Shown: piece after piece, positions 34,021 through 46,389 of the stretch
Numbering within the stretch: the stretch's first letter is position 1
Layout of the letters: every line of letters begins with the position of its first letter
Assembly: GCA_027924645.1 (NCBI GenBank)
Contig: BSBN01000233.1
Span: forward strand, 7,148,501-7,212,500
Length of the DNA stretch: 64,000 nt
Source of the DNA: Cunninghamia lanceolata
Lineage: Eukaryota > Streptophyta > Pinopsida > Cupressales > Cupressaceae
Direction: 5' to 3'
The notes under the pieces: model-generated
Databases searched by the model: none
The model's input: only the letters and a program-made list of their open reading frames with translations
What the model was told of the DNA's origin: nothing
Made by a program: the position numbers and the translations under genes

Positions 34021-34834
34021 GAAGCGTGTGTTCATTAATGATCTTACTTTAAATCCTAGAGGTCTCCAGTAAAATGGTACTCGACTGGATTTCTCAAAAT
34101 ATACCATGGAGACTCCCGTAAGGCTCTACTGCAATAAGTGGCAAGTCACCTTTCTAGGTCGTATCAGAGATGGCAGACTTATGAACATTTGTAACTAGAA
34201 AAACCTATTATTCCTTGAGGCAGTGAAGATGGTCCTCGGTAAAGACTACGTGGTCTCCGAGGATAGATATAGGGTAAATTTAGATATTTCCTCATGCTTT
34301 CTGGCTTCTTTGTTGGACCTAAGAGAGGCAAAGGTGGATGCACTAATTATTCTACGGGGGTATCCACTCCAGATATTCTTTTGGATGACTTAGACGTGGT
34401 GATTGATGTAAAATTGGGGGTTGGTATCCCGTGGCCGAGAGACTGGGAGAAGCTGCTAGAGGGACAGGAGGGCATAGCTAGGCAGTCATCTTTGCTAAAC
34501 ATGAATTAGCAACAACTCGGAAGGCACAGACTTTGGCCAGCTTGTGGGAGGCACTTTCTTCGATGGGCAATTGGAATAGACAGAGACAATACTCTGGTAT
34601 GGCTTCAATACTTTGCAGCCATTATGAATACGGGGGTATTCGACTCGTAGTGGCCATAGGAGTGGTTGGGCTCTTAGGGTCACTTTTTTGATGATTTCCA
34701 TGCTGGTAGGGTGGTAAGTTTCCAAGGAGTCACTCAATCAATGAGCTAGGGATTTAAATGGTACTATGGTAGCCTCTTCGGTGCTGTATGTTTTTTGGAG
34801 CTTGGGCTGGCCGCTGGAGTGGTTTTTGTATTGA
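34021..34834 (+). pseudogene. ORF-b, unit A (unknown protein, ~270 aa, frameshifted)
   Basis: It reads VFINDLTLNPRGLQ...SKYTMETPVRLYCNKWQVTFLGRIRDGRLMNIC, then FLEAVKMVLGKDYVVSEDRYRVNLD and ASLLDLREAKVDA. One base is missing in the G-run at 34356-34360, after which the frame continues as TPDILLDDLDVVIDVKLGVGIPWPRD and LRRHRLW. The C-terminus is hydrophobic. The true start is not clear. I cannot place the family. Confidence 0.55.
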
Positions 34835-34837
34835 TAT

Positions 34838-34975
34838 AATTTCTTGAGTGTAAATCTTTTTGTAATAATATAATCACCCAAGTGTAAATCTTTTTGTATT
34901 AATATAATTACCCAAGTATAAATCTTTTTTGTATTAATATAATTTCTACTTATTTTATTAATATAATTTGGTCTC
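34838..34975 (+). repeat. AT-rich ~33-bp repeat 3' of ORF-b, unit A
   Basis: About four copies of GTGTAAATCTTTTTGTATTA followed by ATATAATTACCCAA start directly after the ORF-b stop. Equivalent arrays are at 44405-44535 and 54408-54540. The TTTTTGTA and AATATAAT elements would suit a plant 3' end with multiple polyadenylation signals. Confidence 0.7.
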
Positions 34976-35659
34976 TGTTATGGTTAGAACTTAGAGGTTT
35001 CTAATGTTGCTTCTTATATGTTTACTTTAATTTATATATGTTGACATGGATTTGGTGATGGTCTCTGACTCTTTATTATGGTTAGAGGTTTCTAATGCTA
35101 CTTGGCATTTGTTTGCTTTTTGACTCTTGAGATAGGCACAACTAAGAGAGCTATAATATATGTGAACTCTCAATCTTTTTGGATTTAATTTTATTTCAAT
35201 TTGGTTGTTTTTAGATAGAATTAATCATAAAATTTTATATGCACAAGTAAAATTACACTTTCTATTGATAGTGTAGTTCATCTACATGCATGATGCTTAA
35301 AATATTTGCATAATTAGGTTTTGACACTTGAACCGTTAGATTTCCAAATATCAATGGTTGACATTTCATACGAGCAACCCTCAATGTAATCTTTTGTTGA
35401 ATTCCTACCTCTGGTTGCTGGTTGCCTAAGTTTAAACTTGAGCCATCAAAACCGTGTTGTTTATCGGCCCCTTATACCTAATCTTGTTAGTCACTGCTTG
35501 GTGGGGAATCGGTTAACATAGCAAGCTAGCAGGGTCAACTTTTTAAATGTTTAAGAAGTTAATATGCGAGCAGGTTGTAGGTTAGTGAAGTCATGACTTC
35601 ATGTCCTAATATTCGTAAGTTGACCAACCCCTTAATCTAATAGTCTAGAGGTTAACCGT

Positions 35660-36240
35660 TGTCGTCAGTTGCAGGAAGGGCGAAATCTAATGGTCGTGCA
35701 AGGGCCCATGAGGAATCTATCAGGAGAGAATATTCACTATGTGGCTGCTACAGAATGACACATGTCAAAAAATCAAAGATATCCTATCCCACTAAAGACT
35801 TGATCCAACGGTTACAGGAAGGGAAAAATCTAATGGGCACAAGCACGCATGAGGAACCAGTCAGGAGAGAATATTCACTGCGCGCCTGCGACAGAATGAC
35901 ACATGTCAAAAAATCAAAGTTATCCTATCCCACTAAAGACTTGATCCAACAGTTGCAGGAAGAGCAAAATCTAATGGGCACAAGGGTGCAAGAGGAATCT
36001 ATCTGGAGAGAATATTCGTTGTGCAGCTATGACAAAATGACACATGTCAAAAAATCAAAGTTGGCATCCTATCCCACTAAAGATTTGATCCAATGGTTGC
36101 AGGAAGGACAAAATATAATGGTCATGCAAGAGCACATGAGGAATCTGTTAGGAGAGAATATTCGCTGAGCGGCTGTAATAGAATGACACATGTTAGAAAA
36201 TCTAAGCTCGCAAAAGACGTGATCCAACGGTTGTGCATCA
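35660..36240 (+). repeat. 141-bp (47-codon) minisatellite, unit A
   Basis: Four copies, with AGGAATCTRTCAGGAGAGAA starting at about 35711, 35852, 35993 and 36139. The first two steps are exactly 141 bp, so the frame is kept. This gives an open stretch of 169 codons (35659-36168) made of RREYSL-GC-RMTHVKKSK and SYPTKDLIQ-LQEG-NLMG blocks. It could be a repeat protein or an accident of a period divisible by three. Copies in units B and C have stops in most repeats (GTTGTAGGAAGG). Confidence 0.8.
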
Positions 36241-36830
36241 TCACAAGGAGAATCTCTTTGGTTGGAATCTATGTTGTGCAGTCGCAACATCATGACACGT
36301 GACATTCTCTATTTTAAAAAGTGAGGCACATTAGTACGGGGTAGATAAGAGGTGGGCCATCATAGGCTATTACGCTACAAGGTGTTGCCACGTATCCGAC
36401 TCATACGTTTTCAGAATGGCGACAAAGATTGTCAAATCTAGTCAGCCAATCAGGACTGTGGATTTCAGAATGGAAGGAAAACATCAATGGCCCAAATTCA
36501 AAGTTTCAAAAGAGTAATCTTTCAAAGTGCTTACAGTACGAAGTGCATTAATACAAAGAATTGTGCAGGTATTCTTGCCGCACAAAGTTAATTAATACAC
36601 AGAATTGTGTAGGAATTCAAGGATTAAGGTATTCTCAAGAGTGTAACTACATTAAGAAGAAATCATCAGAACGAGTAGGAAAAAAAGTAATCTCAAGCTT
36701 CTACAAGTGTGGAAAACCAGTAAGTAATTGTTCCTCCTTTGTGCCTAGTTTTTCCAACTATAGGTTAATTCTAAAGCTTTTAGGGCCATTGTCAACCATA
36801 AAAACTCTAAGATACCTTCATCAAAGAAAA

Positions 36831-39815
36831 ATGAGTCAGTCAAGCCAACCTTCCACCTCAAAACGAAGCTTGGATGAGGATCTTATGATCCAACTCCCTG
36901 GTTCCGCTAGAACAATTTTGAAATTGCATGGCCCAGGCGGACCCGAGGATAGATTTCTTGACTACTGCTATAATTGCTGGGATGTCAAATTACCTATCCC
37001 AAGTTGGATCCTCATTGAGCATTGACATAAGAGGATGAACTATAAGGCCCCTATCTAACATGCCTAGAAATATGATTTAGCCAAGCTCATTTGCCAATGT
37101 TTTCCCCAACCCTGACTTAATTAGGTCAACAACATCAAGGTATAATCCAACCACTAGGACAATAATAGATGGAAATGGTTCAACATTGATCAAGTTTACC
37201 AAAGGATACATTGCCACTGTATTCAACTTGGACCCTGTAGCCAGCAAACAAATTGACCTTAGGGCTTTCAAGAAAAAATACCAAACTGACATTGTGAAAT
37301 GACATTACAGGGAATGTTACTTACCAAAGCACAGGATAAGGGGTGTTGGTGGGAAATTGCTAAAGATTTCAGATGATGAGGTGGAGCCTTTACATTGTAG
37401 TATGTTTAATGAATATTTTGTCAGAACCTATCACAGTCTGTGTCAAGTATTAGGAAGAGATGCTTTAGAAAGAATGTCTATTTCTTTGATGATGATGGCT
37501 ATTGATATTCAGAGACCAGATGTCAAGGAACCATATGATTATGCCACTTTCATAGCTGATCGTATGCATGACCAGATGACAAAGATCAAAAATAATTTGT
37601 CTAAATTGGATGTCCAAGTTGAAATCATATGATACTCCTTGTTGTGCCATATGTACTTATTTTCTTTATCAGGGATGTGGCACCACAATTTGCATGTCAA
37701 GGATTTAGATGTTCAAGGGAACAAGCTTCCAATGCAAGTATGGACATGTATGCTAGATATGCACTGTGTCATAACAGATTATGTCATCTTTGAAGAATAT
37801 TTTGTGAGGAGAATCCTTGGATTTTTGGAGCCAGAGGGTGAAATGTTGCATCTTGATGTAATTGATTTCTTACGACCTCTGGACAAGACTCCCCATCTTG
37901 GAATTGATCACAATTGGTGTGATTGGTTCTATCATGAGCATGCAACTTGCATAAGGATCTATGGATTCTAGACTGCACCTCACATACTACCCAAATATGT
38001 GCCAAAGAGGGTTGCATTTTTAGAAGTTATAAGGTAGTTAAATGATTCTAACAAAAAGCACTTTACTAACCGCAAGAAAGGTTAATTATTCCCTTCTTCC
38101 TTTAGATTTTTTGACTTTGTGATCCATGATAAGAGTGGGTTGGACCAAATTTATTTAGTTATGCAATGTTTTGGAATGTATTTGGAACAACCAAAGTCTT
38201 TTGACCCTGAAGGATTTAGCAAAACCATATTCAGAGTCAACAACTACAAGGGAAGTGTCTAGTACTTTCATTAGATGGATTACGAAGAGGACATTGCCAA
38301 GAATTATTTTATTATGAATGAAGTCCACCACTTGAGGATCAACTGGTCTACTATCATGGCCAGTGAGAATATGAAGAGAAACATGAATCCTGCATATTTG
38401 GGTGCATTTGCAGATGTGCAAGACCCAATCAAGAGAATTGAGAAAATGTTGGATAATGCAGAATAGTTGATTGCCTCTGCCCCTATAGGAGAACAGAGAT
38501 ATGCTTATTAGCCTGGCAGCTCAAGTGGAGAGTATGATGTAAAGAGGGAATCAGTTGGTCCCTCCCCTACCAAAAGGGCCAAGATTATTGATTTGGAGAA
38601 CCCAGAGTAGATAGAGGTAGTTGACCTAGAGGGGGAGGAGGAACATGCATAAGAAACTAGAGCTTGTTTATTTGAAAGATTGAGACCTTATTCATCCCCA
38701 GAGAATAGGGCAGTGAGAGTAATGAGAAAACCTACTTTTGGTATTGAAGATGTTAGGATGATGGCCTGTGACAATTTTATGGAGGATGATGAATTTGTCA
38801 ACACTCCTAAATTTTTGAGCTATGTTTTGAAAGTGAGGAGTCAGGAATTTCAGAAGAAGATTAAAGATGCCAAGTCTGGGGTAGACCCAAAGGAGTATGA
38901 TGTTATTACTCAGAGGGTCCTAAAAGAAGTAGAACAGTCTATAAATAAAATGACTCCAGAGCAAGGGAGAGCACTAGTGGCAAAAAGTAATATTCTGCTT
39001 CTACCTCACTGGACTCTATTAGATGCCATTACATTTGATACAATCACTAGAGATGATTCAGATGTGACATGGGAAGAGATTGAAAGGGCCCTCTCTAGTG
39101 CAGCCTTCAACTCTAAATTGGAAACATTGGCAATGTGGGCTCTAGCCCCAAACAACAAAAAGCATAGGGTTCAATTAGGAGAGCTGATAGGGGATGTAAT
39201 AATAAAAAGAGTATCCAATACCCCTACTGCTCATGTTGCAAGCCTAAATGTACAAATTGCACAATTTGTAGAAGCAACTTCTAACAAATTGCAAAAGGAT
39301 TACAATCAGCTACAACTTGATTATTCTAAGGCAGTTGCAGAGATAAACATGTTGGAGCAGCAACTGTCATTAGTAGCCAGTACTTCAGCCCCTCCTCTAG
39401 TGATCCCAACTGCAGAATTTGTTCCAGTGGATACATAGCCTCTCCTTGTAGAGATTAGAGAGTTGAAGGAGGATAATAGGAGATTGAAGGAGGAAAAGGA
39501 TAATAAGGTTAAAGAGATGGTCACCAACTTAACCAAGAACAAGGTGACAAACATTTTGACCAAAGTTGATGAGGCTTGGAAATCCTACTTACAGTTGAGA
39601 CTGGCCTATGAAAAGCATGAGTCTTACAAATAGAGACTATTGAGCTTAAAAAAGAATGCTTACATAGAACTGAAAAAGTCAGAGAATTTCTGAGGTGTGC
39701 CAGGTATGATTCCAATGCACCTGCTAACATGCTGAAGGTGCTTAACATTTTGAAGTGTTTTTAGGATGTGGCTAGTTTCCAGATGAAATTCTATTCAGTT
39801 GTGAAAGATAGTTGA
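36831..39815 (+). pseudogene. ORF-c, unit A (unknown ~1000-aa protein)
   Basis: It starts MSQSSQPSTSKRSLDEDLMI at 36831. Parts: an N-terminal globular region (to about 37300); 37357-37632 (DDEVEPLHCSMFNEYFVRTY); a helical block (YATFIADRMHDQMTKIKNNL); 37690-37970 (FEEYFVRRILGFLEPEG, LGIDHNW-DWFYHEH); a linker near 38540-38650 with KRAKIIDLENPE and VVDLEGEEE; and 38680-39438, 252 codons fully open with a coiled coil (LQKDYNQLQLDYSKAVAEIN). The frame then continues with further heptads to about 39815. Stops number about a dozen, mostly TAG at expected Gln. The 3' end is shortened by a deletion. No family recognised. Confidence 0.7.
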
Positions 39816-40784
39816 GGCTAGTTTCATGTTGTTTTTAAATGAATAATCCTTTGTTGCATGTATATGGTTATCTGTCTCCAAGTTGTGTGTGTTTTTCTTT
39901 TGTATCTAAATAGCTCAGGGTTATTTAGGATTTTGGAACATGGGCTCTTTGTGTTGATTGTTTAATTTTTATGTAATATATTATATTATCATGGGAAAGA
40001 ATATGTATGGGAATTTTTGTAACATACTAATATGGCAAGGGCATAGGTGCATAGCTATAACCCAGCTGTAACAATTTCTTTGAATTAATATCAATGAATG
40101 AATGAATGAAAGTTGACATCCACGAGACCTGAAAACTCTGATTAATTTTTTATTAATATTAAATAGAATGTAATTAAATGAAAATTGTGACTGTAATTAA
40201 ATGAATGAAGAAATGAAAATTATGTTTATTGTTTATATAATAAAATACTTGCCGTTCGATGAACATTTGATGGATGGTTCTAGTTGCATTCCAGAATGAA
40301 ATGCACAAGACGCTAGGCTTGTGAACTTAAATTTCCAGAATGACCCTAAACCCTTAGATTTACAAAGATCAATGGTTTAGAGATTGATGTGAGCTATTAA
40401 TGCAGGATAGCTGTTAGACATGTTCTAATAGCGACACATTGAAACTTGACTTGATGTTTCATTCACTAAAAAAGTCACTTCATAAAAAAGCAAACTTTCT
40501 ACTTTCTACTTTTTATTGCTAAGTGATTTTATTTTTAAGTGAGATCTGATAGGGTTAGCATGCAGGGCATCAGGGAGATTTCATATTGCTTGTTGCAGTG
40601 CATCACAGAGATTTCAGATTGCTCATTGTAGTGCCATTTCCAACAAAGCTAGTAAGACAAAACACAGAAACCCTAGGTTAAGTTTTATCATTTCTTAAAA
40701 TCTTATTTTGTGAAACTTTTTTCTTAAAATCTTATTTTGTTGAACTTTCCATTTAAGGTTGAGAGACTTAAGAAAAATTTCACA

Positions 40785-40793
40785 CTATATAAG
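40785..40793 (+). promoter_or_regulatory. TATA box upstream of ORF-e, unit A
   Basis: CTATATAAG is preceded by TTTCACA. The same sequence is at 50885-50893 in unit B. It lies only 2 bp before the first ATG (40795), so transcription would start inside ORF-e and that ATG would not be in the transcript. Confidence 0.5.
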
Positions 40794-40799
40794 CATGTC

Positions 40800-41149
40800 T
40801 ACAACCACTAGCAAGTACAGATAAAAAAATAGATTATTCTGAATTGCTTAAAACCTCAAGTTTGACTGATGAATACCATGATATTTATGATCCTAACATG
40901 TATGGTAGATTTACCTCAGAACTCAGATTTTCATGTGAGAATAAGGCTGCCAAGAAAAAGAAAGTTGATAGTATCAATGCACCATCAGTAATTGGATTAG
41001 GACGCATGATGTTACATAAGGTTTTCCCTTGCCTGGAATTTATCATGGTCTATTCCCATAATTATGATGGTAACAAAAGAGCAATTGTAAATAAGGATAC
41101 CAAAGAAGAAATTTTATCCATTAATGCAGAAGAATTTGGAAAAGTGTAG
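40800..41149 (+). pseudogene. ORF-e, unit A end (unknown, spans towards the unit junction)
   Basis: The frame DKKIDYSELLKTSSLTDEYH, NMYGRFTSELRFSCENK, then RMMLHKVFPCLEFIMVYSHN and KDTKEEILSINAEEFGKV ends at TAG 41147. In unit B this stop is TTG and the frame runs on as LGFTTQEF. The block RAIVNKDTKEEILSINAEEF resembles RTVIDGNGSTLIKFTKGYI of ORF-c (56720-56775) in pattern, so ORF-e may be the N-terminal part of an ORF-c paralogue cut by the unit junction. That relation is tentative. Confidence 0.5.
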
Positions 41150-41230
41150 GGGTTTACAACCCAAGAATTTGGAGACATCCACAACCGGGATAACTTTAAG
41201 AAACCCCTCCTCAAATAAGGTGTATAAACC

Positions 41231-41700
41231 TGGCGAATCATGTATACTTCCCGAGAAAAATATTAATTTTATTAGTGAATTTTTTCATTTTTCTGGGAAA
41301 AAAAAATCTTATTTGGCGAATCATTTGTAATTGTTAGAGGTCTATGGAAAATCCTGGCGAATCATAATTTTTTTAAAACTAATAAAATATTTTCATTGGC
41401 GATTAAAACCTATTTTTAAACCAATTAAATATTTTTGTTGGTGAATTAAACTTGTTTACAAAATAAGAAAATATTTTTGTTGGCAATTAAAATCTAATTT
41501 CAAAACAGAAAATATATTTGCATTGGTGAATTAAACCTATTTTCAAAATAAGAAAATATTTTTACTCGTGATTAAAATCTAATTTCAAACTAGAAAATAT
41601 ATTTACATTGGCTAATTAAACCAATTTTCAAAGCAGTAAAAAAATTATTGGTGAATTTAAATATAGTTTCAAACCAATAAAAAATTAATTGGCAAAATAA
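41231..41700 (+). repeat. 42-bp-phased GGCGA array, unit B
   Basis: Twelve TGGCGAA/T-like motifs have their GG at 41232, 41274 (AG), 41315, 41356, 41398, 41440, 41482, 41525, 41567 (changed), 41610, 41650 and 41691. Steps are 40-43 bp, that is four helical turns. In the first four repeats the DNA between motifs is unrelated; in the middle ones two ~42-bp types alternate (TTGGCGAATTAAACC and CTGGCGATTAAAATC). Some copies read as a 14-residue protein repeat (KP-FK--KYFCWR), but the variable steps break the frame. Confidence 0.85.
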
Positions 41701-42684
41701 ACTGTTATACCAATAAAAAATCATACTGTGTGAATGGCATCATACTTTAGTTGAAGTTCCATTCTGGGCTCCAGTTCTGACATACCCATATTTCTACATA
41801 AAGTCTCTGGAATAGAGACAAGTGTCAAGTAACAATGATTTTGATTAAAGAAAATTAATAGATAATTATTTAATTGAGCTGCATAAATAACCTTCCCAAA
41901 TACGTGCAATTGTGCTTTTCACGACATTCCTTATTTATTACAAAAGGATAGAGGTCACTTCGAGCATGGATGTCATTAAATAGAAAAAAGTTTAATAGAT
42001 TTTGGTTGTCAGGTGATTGCAAATTGACAGCATAAGTATTGACAACCCCAATTTCCCAAATTTGTAGTTCTACAACCGATGACTTGCGCTCTGCTGTGCT
42101 ATCACCTTTACATAATAATCAATAAAATATATTATATATTTTATATATATGTCAACCATTGATCTAATAATATCTAATGGCTACTAGTTGATTCCGAAGG
42201 ATTTTGTTAGCAATGTGTGGCGTTGAAGATCTACCTTATGGAATTGAACTACAACCATTCATCTTTCATTCTAGGGTGCATCAAATGGTCAATGGTGATA
42301 CGATTGATTTGATTGAAAGCACTTAACCACATAGATTAGCCAATGCTTAATTAAGTTCATTAATGGCAAGAGAGTACTAAGTCATGACAAACCACATAGA
42401 TTAGTCAATATGAATTAAATGGAGTTGCTTGTTATTTATTACCCATTTGTCACAGACATACATGTAATGTATATATGATAGTCTTTAGTGTTTCAAACTT
42501 ATATTTCACTACTAAGTTTCAGATAGGTCAAGAATCAATAGACTATAAAAGTTTGAAGTAATGGCTTTCATTATAGAAGAAAATAAGTTACCAAGTATTT
42601 ATTTTGTGATCATTCATGATTTTGATTTTAACTATGTGATAGAGTTCTCAGTTCACAGATGGAGAATAGTAATAAGAATCTAAG

Positions 42685-43218
42685 ATGATGGAAAATCTTG
42701 TTTGTGTGTGGCTACGCAGGTTGTTATTGCTTTACATCTCTCAGAATGAAGAAATATGATTATTCATCAAGTGAAATAGATCGTGTCAAGAATCAACACT
42801 TTTAACATTTGCAAATGATGCATTCTATCCTGGGTGGTGGGTTGAATCTCCCACACATGCATGCATGTATGAGAAATTGGAAACTCGAATTGACACATGG
42901 AATTGGTATTGCAACTCTATTGCCAGTGACCTCGAGAAAATCAATTTAATTATCTTTTACTGGCCTTATTGTTCCCCATGCCTAGTGGTTTCTGGTACAT
43001 ATAATGCAAGGTTCTATAGTGAATCATTCACTGACATTGTGAATGAGCACACAATTAAATTTGTAACAGATCCATTGCGTATTAATAGGATAATTATGGA
43101 CTACAATGAAATATTCATTACGCATTGTCAAATAGAGGAACCAAAAATATTTTGGAGGGTCAAAGCAAGGTTTGAAGGTCGAAGGATTGTTGTTTTGTTT
43201 AGAACCGAGGTTGGTTAG
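42685..43218 (+). pseudogene. ORF-a, unit B (unknown protein, C-terminal 117 codons open)
   Basis: The stretch 42865-43218 is fully open and ends RFEGRRIVVLFRTEVG. Upstream, the same frame back to ATG 42685 is broken by TGA at about 42757 and 42771. It holds a YPGWWVESPTHACMYEKL block lost to frameshift in unit A. It contains many aromatic and Cys residues (WPYCSPCLVV) and no recognised catalytic motif. It lies between the phased array and ORF-b on the same strand, which suggests co-transcription or a shared element. Confidence 0.6.
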
Positions 43219-43593
43219 AGGTTCATGTATGATGTAATTCCCCAATCTTTTTGAAGGGTGATGTTAAATTTTACAAAATAATATAGAAGTAATTATGGTT
43301 TGAAATTGCAATGTATACAGATCATAGATGTTTCAAAGAATGAAATTTTCAAAATAAAATTATATATTATATTATAGAAAATATGATATTATTATAAATT
43401 TATATATTGAATCATTGATATCGATTTCATTTGTTGGCCTACAAAATACTTTTCCCAAGCATTGATTTTTAATTTATTAAATGGATGTGACAAGTTATTA
43501 AATAGCTTTTGGTAATGGTTGATCCCTACATGAGCTGAAGATTGATGCTACAAAAAATCTGGACAATGAATAATTAAATAAATGCATGTTAGT

Positions 43594-44399
43594 AGAAGAG
43601 TGTGTTTATCAATGATCTTCCTTTTAATCCTAGAGGTCTCTAGCAAAACAACACTCGACTGGCTTGATCAAAATATAGCATGGAGAGTCCCATAAGCCTC
43701 CACTACAATAAGCACCGGGTTGCCTTTCTGGGCTATATCAGAGATGGCAGAATGATGAACATTTGTAACCAGCAAAACCTATTATTCCTTGACGCAGTGA
43801 AGATGGTCCTCGATAAAGACTTCTTGGTCTTGGAGGATAGATATAGGGTAAATTTAGATATTTCCTCACGCTTTCTAGCTTCTTTGTTGGACCTAAGAGA
43901 GGCAAAGGTGGATGCACGGGGGTATTCACTCCAGATATTATTTTGGATGACTTAGACATGGTGATTGATGCAGAATTGGGGATTGGTATTCCGTGGCCAA
44001 GAGACCAGGAGAAGCTACAGGAGGGACATGAGGGCGTAGCTAGGCAATCATTTCTCCTAAACATGAATAAGCAACAACTCCGAAGGCATAGGCTTTGGGC
44101 CTCGTGCGAGACACTTTCTTTGATGGGAAATTGGAATGGACATAGATGATACTCCAGTATGGCTTCAATACTTCATAGACATTGTGAATATTGGGGGATT
44201 CTACTCATAGTGGCCGTAGGAGTGGTTGGGCTCTCAGGGCCACATTTTTGGTGATTTACATGTTGGGGAGGTAGGGTGGCAAGTTTTCAAGGAGTCGTTC
44301 AGTCAACATGCTATGGATTTAAATGGTACTATGGTAGGCTCTCTGGTGTTGTGTGTTTTTGGGAGCCTAGGCTGGCCACTGAAGTGGTTTTTGTATTGA
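43594..44399 (+). pseudogene. ORF-b, unit B (unknown protein)
   Basis: Collinear with the other copies. The open piece 43680-43955 holds METPI-like MESPISLHYNKHRVAFLGYI and the VNLDISSRFLASLLDLREAKVDA block. A small deletion at about 43916 removes codons after VDA and shifts the frame. The second half (43943-44149) has DDLDMVIDAELGIGIPWPRD. Confidence 0.55.
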
Positions 44400-44404
44400 T
44401 ATAA

Positions 44405-44535
44405 TTTCTTGAGTGTAAATCTTTTTGTACTAATATAATTACCCAAGGGTAAATCTTTTTGTATTAATATAATTACCCAAGTGTAAATCTTTTTTGTATT
44501 AATATAATTCTACTTTTTGTATTAATATAATTTGG
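44405..44535 (+). repeat. AT-rich ~33-bp repeat 3' of ORF-b, unit B
   Basis: Same repeat and position as in unit A. Confidence 0.7.
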
Positions 44536-45229
44536 TCTCTGTTATGGTTAGAACTTAAAGGTTTCTAATGTTGCTTCTTATATGTTTGCTTTAATTTATA
44601 TATGTTGACATGGATTTGGTGATGGTCTCTGACTCTCTATTATGGTTAGAGGTTTCTAATGTTGCTTGGCATTTGTTTGCTTTTTGACTCTTGAGATAAG
44701 AACAGCTAAGAGAGCTATAATTTATGTGAACTCTCAATCTTTTTAGATTTAATTTGATTTCAATTTGGTTGTTTTTAGATAGAATTAATCACAAAATTTT
44801 ATATGCACAAGTAAAATTACACTTTCTATTGATAATGTAGTTCATCTACATGCATGATGCTTCAATGATTTGCATAATTAGGTTTTGACACTTGAACCGT
44901 TACATTTCCAAATATCAATGGTTCATATTTCATAAAAGAAACCCTCTATGTAATCTTTTGTTGACTTGCTACCTCCAGTTCCTGATTGTCTAAGTTGAAA
45001 CCTAAGCCATCAAAACCGTGTTGTTTACCGGCCCCTTATACCTAATCTTGTCAGTTACAGCTTGGTGGGGAACGGGTTAACCTAGCAAGCTAGCAGGGTC
45101 CACTTTTTAAATGTTTAAGAAGTTAATATGTGAGCAGGTTGTCAGTTAGTGAAGTCATGACTTCATGTCCTAATATTCATAAGTTGACAGGCCCCTTATT
45201 CTAATAGTCTAGAGGTTACCTGCTATCGT

Positions 45230-45800
45230 CAGTTGCAAGAAGGGAGAAATCTAATGGTCACACAAGGGCGCATGAGGAATCTGTCAGGAGAGAATATTCA
45301 TTGCATGGCTATAACAGAATGACACATGTGAAAAAATCAAAGCTATCCTATCCCACTAAATACTTGATCAAACAGTTGTAGGAAGGGCGAAATCTAATGG
45401 GTGCAAGCGCGCATGAGAAATCTGTCAGGAGAGAATATTTGTTGTGTGGCTGTGACAGAATGACACATGTCAAAAAATCAAAGTTATCCTATCCCACTAA
45501 AGACTTGATCCAATGGTTGTAGGAAGAGAAAAATCTAATGGGTGCAAGGACACATGAGGAATCTGTGAGGACAGAATATTAGTTGCACGGCTGCAACAGA
45601 ACAACACATGTCAAGAAATCAAAGCTGACATCCTATCCCACTAAAGATTTGATCCAATAGTTGCGGGAAGGGTAAAATCTAATGATTGCACAAGGGCACA
45701 TGAGGAATCTGTTAGGAGAGAATATTCGCTGCATGGCTGCGATAGAATGACACATGTCAAAAAATCTAAGCTAGCAAAAGACTTGATCCAACGGTTGCGC
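45230..45800 (+). repeat. 141-bp minisatellite, unit B
   Basis: Same repeat, four to five copies, interrupted by TAG in the CAG of each CAGGAAGG block. Confidence 0.8.
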
Positions 45801-46389
45801 ATTGTCGCAAGGAGAATCTCTTTGGTTGGAATCTACATTGTGCAGTCACAACATCATGGCACGTGGCATTCTCTTTTTTGAGAAGTGAGGCATGTTGGCA
45901 CAGGATAGGTAAGAGGTGGGTCATCACAGGCTATTATGCTGCGAGGTGCTGCCATGTATCCGACTCATACATTTTTGGAATGGCGACGAAGATTGTCAAA
46001 ACTAGTGAGCCAATTAGGACCATGTATTTCAAGATGTAAGGAAAAGATCAATGGCCCAAATTCAAAGTTTCAAAAGAGTCAGATTTTGAAGTGCTTGCAG
46101 CATGAAGTGCATTAATACAGAGAATTGTATAGGTATTCTTGCCACACGAAGTTCATTAATACAAAGAACTATGCAGGAATTCAAGGATTAAGGTATTCTC
46201 AAGAGTGCAACTGCATTAAGAAGAAATCATTAGAATGAGTAGGAAAAAAGCAATCTCAAGCTTCTACAAGCACAGAAAACCAGTAACTGTTCCTCCTCTG
46301 TGCTTGGTTTTTCCAACTGTAGGTTATTTCTGAAGCTTTTAGGGCCGTTGTCAACCATAAAAACCCTAAGCTACCTTCATAAAAGTAAA

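Larger units (their letters stand above)
31606..41186 (+). repeat. Tandem unit A (9.58 kb)
   Basis: First of at least three head-to-tail units starting GGGATAACTTTAAG or GGGATAGCTTTAAG. Order: 42-bp-phased array, AT-rich spacer (32130-32950, no gene seen), ORF-a, ORF-b, ~33-bp repeat, spacer, 141-bp minisatellite, ORF-c, 3' spacer (39830-40780, with an AATGAATGAATGAATGA run at 40094 and T-rich repeats near 40700) and ORF-e. Its left edge lies inside a gypsy pol gene. It lacks about 0.5 kb at the ORF-c 3' end that unit B retains. Confidence 0.85.

Noticed and set aside
35659..36168. 169-codon repeat protein gene
   Set aside because: Open only in unit A, with stops in units B and C at the same frame; listed as a minisatellite with coding left open.
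41231..41700. Regular array considered as a CRISPR array
   Set aside because: The host is a eukaryote, the conserved core is only about 6-8 bp, spacers are AT-rich and non-unique, and there are no cas genes.
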